A stretch of DNA of 64,000 bases from positions 3,435,595 to 3,499,594 of the forward strand of contig JAWPMO010000001.1 in the NCBI GenBank assembly GCA_033344875.1, written 5' to 3'. The DNA is from Ilumatobacteraceae bacterium (GTDB taxonomy: Bacteria > Actinomycetota > Acidimicrobiia > Acidimicrobiales > Ilumatobacteraceae). Each line of letters starts with the position of its first letter. The stretch's first letter is position 1. This document shows positions 52,462-60,852 of the stretch, piece by piece. Both the position numbers and the translations under genes were made by a program. The notes beneath the pieces were generated by a model that saw nothing but the letters and a program-made list of their open reading frames with translations, made no database searches and had not been told where the DNA came from.

Positions 52462-54084
52462 CTACTGCCGGGGAGTGGTCCTGGCCTTCACGATCGCGGT
52501 GAGTTCGCCCTTGGCGATCTTGGCGCCACTCGATCGTGGTAGCTCGGGCATGACCTCGAGCGCCTCGGGGATCAGTTCGACCGAGGTGCCCCGCTCGAGG
52601 AGGAACGAGCGGAGGTCGTCGATCGACAGCGACTCGGCGTCGGCGTGGAGTTCGACGAAGACGAGCACACGTTCACCGAAGATCTCATCGGGGGTGGCAA
52701 CCGCTGCCGCCAACGCCACCGATGGATGACTGCAGACCTCGTCTTCGACCTGGCCCGCACTGATGTTCTTCCCGCCCCGGATGATGATGTCGGACGTCCG
52801 CCCGGTCACCCGCAGGATGCCGTCGTCGTCGATCGTGCACAGGTCGCCCATCAACATCCATCCGTCGGACGTGAAGAGTTGCTGGTTGGCTTCGGTGTCC
52901 AGATAGCCGATGCAGGTGGCGGGGCCCTTGCCGGCGGGGCGACCCTCGTGCTGGACCCGCTCGGATCCGGACTCGTCGTAGAGTTCCACGCGCATGTCCG
53001 GTTCGATCCGGCCGGCGGTCTCGAATCGGACCCAGCTCGGGTCGGTCGTGCGCGTGCCGGAGAGCAAGCCGGTCTCGTTGGACCCGTAGAACTGGAGCAC
53101 GCAGCAGCCGGTCGAGCTCTCGAACTGTTCGGCGCGCGCCGTGGGGACCGCCTCACCTCCGGTGAACATCACCCGCAGCGACGACAGGTTCTGCGTGCCG
53201 AGTGCAGGGTCGTTCAGAATCATCAGGAACTGTGTGCTGACGCAGCACAGCACGGTCACTCCGTGGCGGGCGATCGCTTCCATCGCCGTGGTCGAGTTGA
53301 ACCGTCGGCTGACGACGGTCGTGGCGCCGAGCAGGATCGGAGAGAAGTGCGACGTCCAGAGTCCGAAACCGAACGGGGCGGGCACGGCAGCCATGAAGAC
53401 CTCGTCGTCGCCGAGCTCGCCGTTCCTGACGGCGAGCTGGTGGAAGTACATCCACCGGTTCTGGGTGTGGAGCACGCACTTGGGCAAGCCGGTGGTCCCC
53501 GACGTCGAGTTGATCATGAACAGGTCGTCCGGTCGCACCCGGCGATCGTCGAAGTCGACGTCCGGTGCTTGGTCTGCCACCTCGCCGTCGACGACGATCG
53601 GCGCGTCCGGCGCTGCCTCGAACATCGGGACCTGGACGACCTGGCCGTCCCAGTCGAGTGTTGCGAGGAGTTCGTCGGCCGACAGATCCCGGTGGCGGTC
53701 ACCCATGACGAGCGACCGGGCGCCCGTCGTGGAGAGCAGATGGTCGATCTCGCGGGTTCCCGCTCGAGCGCCGATGCCCACCGCGATGATGCCCGCCTTC
53801 TCGAGCGCCAGCAGCGCAACGTGAACCGTGGCGCTGTCGGGGAGGATCACCGCGACTCGCGAACCAGCCTCGTTCCCCGCAGCGCACAGCACGCGAGCGA
53901 GTCGGTCGGAGGCGTCGTCGACCTGTCGCCACGACATCGTTCCGTCGTCGGCGATGTAGGCGACGCCGTCCGGCCGCTCGACCACATGTCGGCGGAGGTG
54001 GTCGACGAGACAGTCGTCACCCCACCAACCGTGCTCGCGGTAGTCGGCGGCGACCTGCGGATCGACGACGTCTCGAAACTTCAT
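52462..54084 (-). CDS. AMP-forming acyl-CoA ligase
   Basis: A 540-residue adenylate-forming enzyme: INSTSGTTGLPKCVLHTQ (about 192-209), FYGSNETGLLSG (about 321), MLMGDLCTIDDDGILRVTGRTSDIIIRGGKNISAGQVE (about 411-448) and, at the end, RSSGAKIAKGELT with the catalytic lysine. The ordering resembles cyclohexane-carboxylate or aryl-acid CoA ligases. ATG at 54084 is preceded by GGAGG at 7 bases; the longer frame is rejected. It converges with the SDR at 51695 and is divergent from the 54386 operon, the gap containing two AT-rich operator-like sites. Confidence 0.93.
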   Translation of the reverse strand: MKFRDVVDPQVAADYREHGWWGDDCLVDHLRRHVVERPDGVAYIADDGTMSWRQVDDASDRLARVLCAAGNEAGSRVAVILPDSATVHVALLALEKAGIIAVGIGARAGTREIDHLLSTTGARSLVMGDRHRDLSADELLATLDWDGQVVQVPMFEAAPDAPIVVDGEVADQAPDVDFDDRRVRPDDLFMINSTSGTTGLPKCVLHTQNRWMYFHQLAVRNGELGDDEVFMAAVPAPFGFGLWTSHFSPILLGATTVVSRRFNSTTAMEAIARHGVTVLCCVSTQFLMILNDPALGTQNLSSLRVMFTGGEAVPTARAEQFESSTGCCVLQFYGSNETGLLSGTRTTDPSWVRFETAGRIEPDMRVELYDESGSERVQHEGRPAGKGPATCIGYLDTEANQQLFTSDGWMLMGDLCTIDDDGILRVTGRTSDIIIRGGKNISAGQVEDEVCSHPSVALAAAVATPDEIFGERVLVFVELHADAESLSIDDLRSFLLERGTSVELIPEALEVMPELPRSSGAKIAKGELTAIVKARTTPRQ

Positions 54085-54136
54085 GACCAACCTCCGGGTG
54101 GGGATCGACGTACTTGCGGCTGTGACCGTATCACTC

Positions 54137-54147
54137 TCAATCATTGA
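54137..54147. promoter_or_regulatory. AT-rich palindrome TCAAT-C-ATTGA
   Basis: It lies 53 bases upstream of the ligase start on the minus strand and contains ATCATTGA, one base from the recurrent half-site ATCATTGC. Probable operator for the ligase gene. Confidence 0.5.
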
Positions 54148-54215
54148 TACTTCAGTGGGAGCTGCGAGAGTACGGTGCGTTCCGGCCTCGAGCGCGCGGT
54201 GACGGCCGCCCGCTC

Positions 54216-54244
54216 TTGACATGGGTAAATGATTAGATCATTAT
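54216..54244 (+). promoter_or_regulatory. Promoter TTGACA-N17-CATTAT with AATGAT-TAG-ATCATT operator in the spacer
   Basis: A perfect -35 and CATTAT (4 of 6) are 17 bases apart. The 15-base palindrome AATGAT-TAG-ATCATT (54228-54242) fills the spacer and overlaps the -10, the textbook place for a repressor. The first supported gene start is 54386, leaving a 140-base leader. Confidence 0.65.
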
Positions 54245-54385
54245 TCTCTTTCGGAACGGGCCGGAAGGTCGGCCCGAGCGAGTGAGCGATGACCGGAGGT
54301 ACGGAGTGAGAGACGACAACTGGTGTGCAGCGATCGTTCGAAACCGGCCTGGTCGAGCGAACACCGCCCACGGCGGAGCGCGACG

Positions 54386-55189
54386 ATGACTGCCGGCGCG
54401 GTCACCGACCGTCGAAGCGTCGACCTGCCGACGTCGACGATGACCGTCGACCGGACGGGTGCGGGTGAGCCGATCATCGTCGTGCACGGCGAAGACGGCA
54501 CACTCTTCACGGATCCGATGGTCGAGGCGCTCGGCCAGCACAGGACCGTCCACCTCGTCCATCTGCCGGGTTGGGGGGTCTCGCCGGGATCGGACCACGT
54601 CGAGGGAGTGGATGATCTGGCGCTCCTGGTGAGCGAGTACGCCTCGGCCGAATTCGACGATCGCGTGCCGGTGATCGGGTTCTCCTTCGGTGGCTGGGTC
54701 GTCGCACAGGCAGCGGTGCTGGACCTTCACTCGTTCTCGCACGTCGCTCTCGTCGCTCCGGTCGGCGTCAAGACCACGGGGCGTCAAGACCGTTCCTACG
54801 TCGATCTCTGGGCCACGGATGCCGATGAGCTGCGCAGTCGGCTCTACGGCGCCCCGGAGCGGATCCCGGATCTGCGGAATCTCGACGACGATCAGTTTCT
54901 GCGGCTGGCTCACGCTGGGGAGGCGGTTGCCCGGCACGCGTGGCAGCCGTACCTGTTCGATCCGAAGCTGGCACGGCGTCTGGCGCGTCTGACCGCACCC
55001 GTGCTGATCGTGACCGGGGACCGGGATCGCTTCGTCCTCGAACCGAACTTCGGGGATCGCTGGGCCGAACTGGTCGGCGGTTCCTCACAGCACGTCGTGC
55101 TCGATGGCGTCGGTCACCGTATCGAGGAAGAAGCGCCGGCCGATCTCGCTCGTGTCGTGAACGAGTTCCTCGAAGCCGAACACCGCTGA
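54386..55189 (+). CDS. Alpha/beta hydrolase
   Basis: A 267-residue alpha/beta-hydrolase-fold protein. The nucleophile elbow is GFSFGGWV (Ser, about 118), the acid is likely in VTGDRDRFV (about 220), and the histidine in GVGHRIEEEAP (about 249). ATG at 54386 has GGAG 8 bases upstream. It opens an operon with two LLM monooxygenases, a 3-hydroxyisobutyrate dehydrogenase-like protein and an SDR, a combination often used to hydrolyse esters or cleaved ring products after monooxygenation. Confidence 0.9.
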   Translation: MTAGAVTDRRSVDLPTSTMTVDRTGAGEPIIVVHGEDGTLFTDPMVEALGQHRTVHLVHLPGWGVSPGSDHVEGVDDLALLVSEYASAEFDDRVPVIGFSFGGWVVAQAAVLDLHSFSHVALVAPVGVKTTGRQDRSYVDLWATDADELRSRLYGAPERIPDLRNLDDDQFLRLAHAGEAVARHAWQPYLFDPKLARRLARLTAPVLIVTGDRDRFVLEPNFGDRWAELVGGSSQHVVLDGVGHRIEEEAPADLARVVNEFLEAEHR

Positions 55190-55224
55190 CCGCGCCGACA
55201 CCCTGAACGCTAGGAGATAGCTCG

Positions 55225-56418
55225 ATGTTCCGAACCTGGGTCTTCACCGAAATGCCCTATCCGTACACCCCGCCGGCCGAGACGTACGACTCCGTGCGGG
55301 TGACGCTGCCGAGTCGGCACTACGACCCCGAGACCGGGCGGGAGCTCTTCCACCGGTACTACGACATCTATCGGCGTGCCGACGAACTCGGGCTCGACAT
55401 CATGGTGAACGAGCACCACAGCACGGCGACCTGCGTCGAGCCGTCTGCTCCCATCTCGCTCGGTGTGCTCGCCCGGGAGACCAAGCGGGCGCGCTTGCTG
55501 GCATTGGGCAATCCGATCGCCAACCGGTCGGACCCCGTTCGGGTGGCAGAGGAGATGGCGATGATCGATGTCATCTCGGGTGGGCGACTCGAGGCCGGTC
55601 TGGTCCGGGGCGTGCCCATGGAAATCTCGGCGCAGAACTCCAACCCGGTCGACATGAAGGAACGCTTCTGGGAAGCGGCGGATCTCATCGTGCGGGCGTG
55701 GGAGACCCACGACGGGCCCTTTTCGTGGGAAGGCAAGTACTTCCATCATCGCCAGGTGAACATCTGGCCGCGCCCGTACCAGCAGTCCGGCCTGCCGGTC
55801 TGGATCCCGACGCAGAGCACGTCGACCGCGATCGAGGCAGCAGAACGTGGCTACACCCTGGCGACGATCCTCAATGGCATGAAGGGCTGCAAGCGGATCT
55901 TCGATGCGTACCGCTCGCGGTCAGAGGAGATCGGGACCACCGTCGGCCCTGACAAGCTCGCGTATCTCGGGCTCGTGTACGTCGGGGAGACCGAGCGCGA
56001 AGCCCTCGATGGCGGTCGTCGCCTGCAGTGGTACCTCCAGAACAACAAGGTGGCCGATCAGTTCATGAACGTACCCGGCTACCTCGACGTCCACGCTCGG
56101 GCCTCGATGCTGCGCGACGCCGCTCACGGCCGAGCGCCACGGTCACCGCTGGCCGATGTGATCGATTCGTCCGTCGAGGACCTGGTCGACGCCGGCCTCT
56201 TCTTCGTCGGTACCCCCGAGCAGGTCGTCGAGCAGGTGATCCGCTTCCACGGAGCAGTCGGCGGTTTCGACCACTTCCTGGCGATGGTGCAGGCCGGGAC
56301 GATGGCCACCGACATGGTGAACCGGAGCATGGGGTTGTTCGCCGAAGAAGTACTCCCACGGCTCCGACGGGAGTTCACCCCGTCGTCCGACCTCGCGGGT
56401 GCGGCTGCAGCACGATGA
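55225..56418 (+). CDS. LLM-class flavin/F420 monooxygenase
   Basis: A 397-residue luciferase-like protein. MVNEHHSTATCVEPSAPISLGVLARETKRARLLALGNPIANRSDPVRVAEEMAMIDVISGGRLEAGLVRGVP (about 54-125) is the luciferase-like core, and PVWIPTQSTSTAIEAAERGYTLAT the C-terminal barrel strand. The length of nearly 400 is close to bacterial-luciferase alpha-type and alkanal/ketone monooxygenases. Its stop overlaps the next gene (ATGA). It likely oxidises a substrate released by the hydrolase. Confidence 0.9.
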   Translation: MFRTWVFTEMPYPYTPPAETYDSVRVTLPSRHYDPETGRELFHRYYDIYRRADELGLDIMVNEHHSTATCVEPSAPISLGVLARETKRARLLALGNPIANRSDPVRVAEEMAMIDVISGGRLEAGLVRGVPMEISAQNSNPVDMKERFWEAADLIVRAWETHDGPFSWEGKYFHHRQVNIWPRPYQQSGLPVWIPTQSTSTAIEAAERGYTLATILNGMKGCKRIFDAYRSRSEEIGTTVGPDKLAYLGLVYVGETEREALDGGRRLQWYLQNNKVADQFMNVPGYLDVHARASMLRDAAHGRAPRSPLADVIDSSVEDLVDAGLFFVGTPEQVVEQVIRFHGAVGGFDHFLAMVQAGTMATDMVNRSMGLFAEEVLPRLRREFTPSSDLAGAAAAR

Positions 56419-57260
56419 CCGGTTCACCGCGCTGTTTCGTCATCGGTCTCGGGAACATGGGGGCAGCGATCGGTGAGCGTCTCGCAAGCACCGGTGCCGA
56501 CGTGGTCGGCGTCGACATGTCGGCCGATGCCCGTGGCGTCTTCGAGGCAGCGACAGCTTGCCCGACGTTCGAGCGATGGGACCCGGCGACCGCGTCGCCG
56601 GGTGATCGGGTGATGATCCTGGTGCGGACGCCGGCGCAGGCGCGAGCCGTGCTGCAGGAGCTCGACGAATCCGGGCTCGAACTCATCGCCTATGTGATGA
56701 CGACGCTCGACGTCGTCGCCGCCCGGGAACTCGCCGACGCCGGTCGAGGCGCCGTGCGCGTCGTCGAAGCCCCGCTGTCCGGTGGCCGTTCCGGCGCCAT
56801 CGACGGCTCGTTGACGATGATGATCGCGGGGCCGGTCACCGACGACGACCGAGCGTTCCTGCTCGGACACATCGCCGGCCATGTCGTCGACTTCGAGCAC
56901 TACGGCCAGCCCAACGCCGCCAAGTTGCACAACAACGTCCTGGCCGCCTACCACGCACGGGCCCATGCAGAGGTCCTGTTGGTCGGCGAGCGCAACGGGA
57001 TCGACATCGAGCGCCTCGATCAAGTACTCAATCACTCGTCCGGCGCGAGCTGGATGGGGGAGCACCTCGCGGTGGTCGTCGATGATCTGCTCGACAAGGA
57101 CGTCGCGCTCTTCGCCGAGTCGTTCGGCGCCCCGCCCGCGATAACGATCGGTGCCGACTCCGATCTCGCAGCAGCGCTGGCGACAGCACGAGAACGTCTG
57201 ACCGGACCCGACACCGATCGTGCCCGAACCCGCCCCGATGGAAGCACCCATGCGGGATGA
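56415..57260 (+). CDS. 3-hydroxyisobutyrate dehydrogenase-like (6PGDH family) protein
   Basis: A 281-residue beta-hydroxyacid dehydrogenase. The cofactor loop is FVIGLGNMGAAIGERLASTG (about 8-25), the substrate-binding block is VEAPLSGGRSGAIDGSLTMMIAG (about 117-139), and the catalytic lysine lies in GQPNAAKLHNNVLAAYHARAHAEVL (about 172). It oxidises a 3-hydroxy acid at an exposed end. ATG overlaps the preceding stop. The next SDR gene begins before its stop, indicating tight translation coupling. Confidence 0.9.
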   Translation: MTGSPRCFVIGLGNMGAAIGERLASTGADVVGVDMSADARGVFEAATACPTFERWDPATASPGDRVMILVRTPAQARAVLQELDESGLELIAYVMTTLDVVAARELADAGRGAVRVVEAPLSGGRSGAIDGSLTMMIAGPVTDDDRAFLLGHIAGHVVDFEHYGQPNAAKLHNNVLAAYHARAHAEVLLVGERNGIDIERLDQVLNHSSGASWMGEHLAVVVDDLLDKDVALFAESFGAPPAITIGADSDLAAALATARERLTGPDTDRARTRPDGSTHAG

Positions 57261-57987
57261 CGCACGGGTAGCCGTGGTGACCGGCGCCGGGTCCGGGCTC
57301 GGCCGCTCCGTCGCACACGAACTCGGCGCCTCGGGGTTCAGCGTGTTCTGTCTCGACGTCGACGGTGACCGTGCGACGAAGACCGCGGACGAACTGGGCG
57401 AGAGTGGGATCGCGGTCCAGTGCGACGTCGCCGACGAGACCTCCGTCGTCGCTGCCGCCACATGGCTGACCGAGCAGGTGGCCGGTGTCGACGCGTTGAT
57501 CAACGTTGCCGGCGTCGCGTCCATGTCGCGCACCGAGGACGTCTCGCTCGACGAGTGGCAGCGGATCTTGAACGTCAACCTCACCGGAACGTTCCTGGTC
57601 ACCCAGCGGCTGCTCCCGCTGCTGCTCGATCGCCGCGGGTGCGTCGTCAACGTCGCATCGGTTGCCGGCTTGCGCGGATGGCGTCACATGGCGGCCTACG
57701 CGGCATCGAAGGGTGGCGTCGTGGCACTGAGCCGGTCGTTGGCGGTCGAGTACGGGCATCGCGGAGTTCGCGTCAACTGTGTCTGTCCAGGCGGTATCGA
57801 CACGCCGCTCGCCGCACATCTCGAACGTCCGACCGATACCGGACCGGCGGACCGGGCGCGGCCACTCGTCGAGCCGGCGGTCGCCTCACCCGACGAGATC
57901 GCCAAGACGATCGCGTTCCTCGTGTCGCCGGCAGCCCGGTTCATCGTGGGCGCCGACATCGTGATCGACGGCGGTGTTCTCGCATGA
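57250..57987 (+). CDS. SDR-family oxidoreductase
   Basis: A 245-residue SDR with TGAGSGLGRSVA (about 11-22), NVAGVASMS (about 86) and NVASVAGLRGWRHMAAYAASKGG (Ser, Tyr, Lys, about 136-158). The end ARFIVGADIVIDGG is canonical. ATG at 57250 has GGAAG 5 bases upstream and overlaps the previous stop; two earlier in-frame starts (57220, 57238) are possible. It resembles the SDR at 43441 and lies between the dehydrogenase and the second LLM enzyme. Confidence 0.9.
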   Translation: MRDDARVAVVTGAGSGLGRSVAHELGASGFSVFCLDVDGDRATKTADELGESGIAVQCDVADETSVVAAATWLTEQVAGVDALINVAGVASMSRTEDVSLDEWQRILNVNLTGTFLVTQRLLPLLLDRRGCVVNVASVAGLRGWRHMAAYAASKGGVVALSRSLAVEYGHRGVRVNCVCPGGIDTPLAAHLERPTDTGPADRARPLVEPAVASPDEIAKTIAFLVSPAARFIVGADIVIDGGVLA

Positions 57988-58135
57988 ACTCCGCCGTGTT
58001 GTCCGCGACCGGGTGCATCGATGCCACCCCCGTGCCCGAGTCGACGTCCGACTGTGTGTCACGAACGAACGACGACATGGCCGGTGCATTCGCCGACGCG
58101 ATGAACCCGACGACGAGCCCAGGAGGCCGATTGCA

Positions 58136-59323
58136 GTGATCTTTTCGATGATCTTCGAAGCGCAGCTCATGGATGCTGATCCGGAGGGCGAACGACGTGT
58201 GCTCCACGAGTGCCTCGAACAGGCGTTGCTCGCGGAGGAACTCGGTTTCGATCGGATCTGGGCCGTCGAGCACCATGCGCTGGTGCAGTACGCGCACATG
58301 AGCGCACCCGAGATCTTCTTGAGTTTCGTCGCGGCGCGGACGTCCAGGATCCGTATCGGCCATGGCGTCGTGTGCGTGCCGTTCCGGTACAACCATCCGG
58401 TCAGGGTTGCCGAGCGCGCCGCAACCTTGGACATTCTCTCCGGAGGTCGTGTCGACGTCGGGGTGGGCCGGGGCGCGACGCCGCGGGAGACGGGTACGTT
58501 CGGGATCGAAGCCGAGGAGACGCAGCCGCAGCTCGAGGATTCGCTGCGCATGCTGCCGGGAATATGGACCAACAAGGAATTCTCGTACCAGAGCGATCTG
58601 ATCGAGATGCCGCTGCGAGAGATCGTTCCCAAGCCGCTGCAGTCGCCGCATCCGCCGCTCTTCATGGCCTGCACCAAGGAATCAACCCTCAATCTCGCCG
58701 GCAAGCTCGGCGTCGGAGCGCTGGCGTTGGGATTCGCCGGCCCGGACGACATCGCGGAGAAGAACAAGGTGTACCGGGCCGCAGTGGCGGAACGGGACCC
58801 GGCCGACGTGGTCGGGTCCTTCCCGGTCGACCATTTCTCGGCGCTGTGCCCGGCGATCGTGCTCGACGACGACGATCTCGCGCGTGAGATCGGGTTCCGG
58901 GGCCAGCGGTTCTTCAGGGAGTCGTTGAACCAGTGGGCGCGCGACGCTCCGGCCCCGGACCCGGCCGACTACTCCGGTGACAACGAGGCCGAAATTCGGC
59001 GAACGAGGGAAGACCTCGAGTTGCAGTTCGGTTCGGAGGTCGTGCAGATGGAGGATCCCACGATGATGCGCGATGCCGAACAGAAGGCGGGGTTGCACCT
59101 GGTGCGCACCGATCAGGCCTACGGCGATGTCGACCACTGCATCCAGCAGGTGCAACGCCTGGCCGATGCCGGCGCCGATGAGATCATGTTCCTGATTCAG
59201 ATGGGCACCGTGCCCCAGGAGGTCTGCCTCGAGACGATCCGCAACATCGGGTACCACGTGATCCCGCACTTCCGGGACGGTTCGTCGGGACCGTCGAGAG
59301 GTTCCGGCGTGGGTGTTGCCTGA
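58136..59323 (+). CDS. LLM-class flavin/F420 monooxygenase
   Basis: A 395-residue luciferase-like enzyme. FSMIFEAQLM starts the barrel, RIWAVEHHALVQYAHMSAPEIFLSFVAARTSRIRIGHGVVCVPFRYNHPVRVAERAATLDILSGGRVDVGVGRG is the core, and PLFMACTKESTLNLAGKLGVGALALGF holds a later strand. GTG at 58136 has AGGAGG 9 bases upstream; the longer frame is rejected. It is the second LLM gene of this operon, unlike the first in detail, so the pathway probably has two oxygenation steps. Confidence 0.9.
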   Translation: MIFSMIFEAQLMDADPEGERRVLHECLEQALLAEELGFDRIWAVEHHALVQYAHMSAPEIFLSFVAARTSRIRIGHGVVCVPFRYNHPVRVAERAATLDILSGGRVDVGVGRGATPRETGTFGIEAEETQPQLEDSLRMLPGIWTNKEFSYQSDLIEMPLREIVPKPLQSPHPPLFMACTKESTLNLAGKLGVGALALGFAGPDDIAEKNKVYRAAVAERDPADVVGSFPVDHFSALCPAIVLDDDDLAREIGFRGQRFFRESLNQWARDAPAPDPADYSGDNEAEIRRTREDLELQFGSEVVQMEDPTMMRDAEQKAGLHLVRTDQAYGDVDHCIQQVQRLADAGADEIMFLIQMGTVPQEVCLETIRNIGYHVIPHFRDGSSGPSRGSGVGVA

Positions 59324-59351
59324 TGCGCTTGCTCTGCAAGCTGTGCACTCG

Positions 59352-59380
59352 CTAACATATTAATCGATCAAATGATTTCA
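59352..59380 (+). promoter_or_regulatory. AT-rich promoter island before Liv-type operon
   Basis: CTAACATAT and ATGATTTCA recur from the site at 38227 with wider spacing. TAACAT (59353-59358) may be the -10, with TTGCTC 18 bases upstream. The binding-protein ATG follows about 36 bases after the island. Confidence 0.45.
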
Positions 59381-59415
59381 CCGGACGCACCGGTGGACTT
59401 CTCAGAGGGGGAAAG

Positions 59416-60774
59416 ATGACGAACTTCAGGTCAGGTCGACCCGTGAACACGTCCAAGAGAGTGGTGGCTGCTCTGGCGGCGCTCACGCTGGTCACTGCAG
59501 CATGTGGTGGCGACGACGACGACGCCGAAGAACCGGCAGCCGAAGAACCGGCAGCCGAGGAACCGGCAGCCGAAGAACCGGCAGCCGAAGACACCGGCGA
59601 AGAGACTGCGGGTGAAGAACCCGCGGCCGAAGAACCGTCGGCCGACGAACCTGCAGGAGATGAGCTGGACCTCGGACGTTCGGTCATCATTGCTTCCATC
59701 GAGCCGATGACCGGCTCGAACATCCTGACCCAGTACATCAACGGTGTGCGGATGGCGGTCGACGACATCAACGCAGCCGGCGGTATCGGTGGTTATCCGA
59801 TCGAGTTCAAGGAGTACGACAACAAGCTCGACGCTCAGGCGGCTGTGTCCGCGGCGCAGCTTGCGGTGTCCGATGGCGCCGACATCGTCATCGGGATGCC
59901 GGCATCGATCACGAACAACGCGGCGGCACCGATCATCCAGGATGCCGGGATCGTCTACCTCAATGCCGGAGTTTCGACCCCCATCGCACTCGACGAGCCC
60001 TTGGGTGGCGAGCGGACGTTCCGCATCATGACGCCCATGCCCGAGCTCATCCACGCGATTTCGCAGTACACGGTCAACGAACTCGCGCCCGACAAGGTCG
60101 GGTTGATGGGCCTGAACATCGACTACGGCCAGAACGCATTGCCGCAGTTCCAGGAAGTCTTCGACGCCGCCGGCATCGAGACCACCGATCAGCGTCTCTA
60201 CCCGTTCGACGTCACCGACGTGACCGCCGACATCCTGGAGATGCAGGGGACTGACGCGATCGTCGACTGGAGCTACCCGAACCAGATGGCGCTCGGCCTC
60301 CGGACAGCGATCCAGAACGGGCTCGGCGACATTCCCTACATCGGAGGCCCGTCGGCCTCGATCGTCAACTCGAGAGAGTTGGTGCCGGCCGACGCCCAGA
60401 AGAACCTGTACGGCGCTCAATCATGTGACCCGCGCACCGACAGCAGAGAGTACGTGCAGGAGTGGGCGCAGCGGTACGAGGAGACCTTCGACGAGGCGCC
60501 TGACTACTCCTCGCCGTCGGTCTACGATGCGGTCTTCTTCGCCAAGAAGGCGATCGAGACGGCTGGTTCGCTCGACCACGGTGAGATCGCAGCCGCCATG
60601 GCCGAGATCACCCTCGACGAAGGGACGATGTGCGCAACCTCGTACTCCGCCGACGAGCGGAACCAGCTCAGCCATGAGGCAGTCGTGATGTCGTTCGTCG
60701 ACGGCGTGCCCGTGCAGCGGCAGCAGTTCACCGCTGCTGATCTCGAGGGCCAAGGACGGGTGCAGGGCGGCTGA
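59416..60774 (+). CDS. Liv-type ABC transporter binding lipoprotein
   Basis: A 452-residue lipoprotein. The lipobox LVTAAC follows a signal helix (ALAALTLVTA), then an acidic linker built from AEEPA units spans about 35-80. The periplasmic-binding domain follows (SVIIASIEPMTGSNILTQYINGVRMAVDDINAAGGIGGYPIEF, about 91-130), with DNKLDAQAAVSAAQLAVSDGADIVIGM. This is the type I fold of branched-chain amino acid and amide/aromatic-acid binding proteins. GAGGGGGAAAG precedes the ATG. Ligand unknown; the neighbourhood suggests the compound degraded by the cluster. Confidence 0.93.
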   Translation: MTNFRSGRPVNTSKRVVAALAALTLVTAACGGDDDDAEEPAAEEPAAEEPAAEEPAAEDTGEETAGEEPAAEEPSADEPAGDELDLGRSVIIASIEPMTGSNILTQYINGVRMAVDDINAAGGIGGYPIEFKEYDNKLDAQAAVSAAQLAVSDGADIVIGMPASITNNAAAPIIQDAGIVYLNAGVSTPIALDEPLGGERTFRIMTPMPELIHAISQYTVNELAPDKVGLMGLNIDYGQNALPQFQEVFDAAGIETTDQRLYPFDVTDVTADILEMQGTDAIVDWSYPNQMALGLRTAIQNGLGDIPYIGGPSASIVNSRELVPADAQKNLYGAQSCDPRTDSREYVQEWAQRYEETFDEAPDYSSPSVYDAVFFAKKAIETAGSLDHGEIAAAMAEITLDEGTMCATSYSADERNQLSHEAVVMSFVDGVPVQRQQFTAADLEGQGRVQGG

Positions 60775-60800
60775 TCGAACCGTTCTCCTGAGGTATGTGC

Positions 60801-60830
60801 GAACGCGCCGGGTCGACGCCCGGCGCGTTC
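60801..60830 (+). terminator. Perfect 12-bp hairpin after Liv-type binding-protein gene
   Basis: GAACGCGCCGGG and CCCGGCGCGTTC flank a 6-base loop, 27 bases past the stop. No T-run. As at 24080, it sits between an abundant binding protein and the membrane subunits. Confidence 0.75.
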
Positions 60831-60852
60831 ACACCGTTCGTGAAAGGACCAC

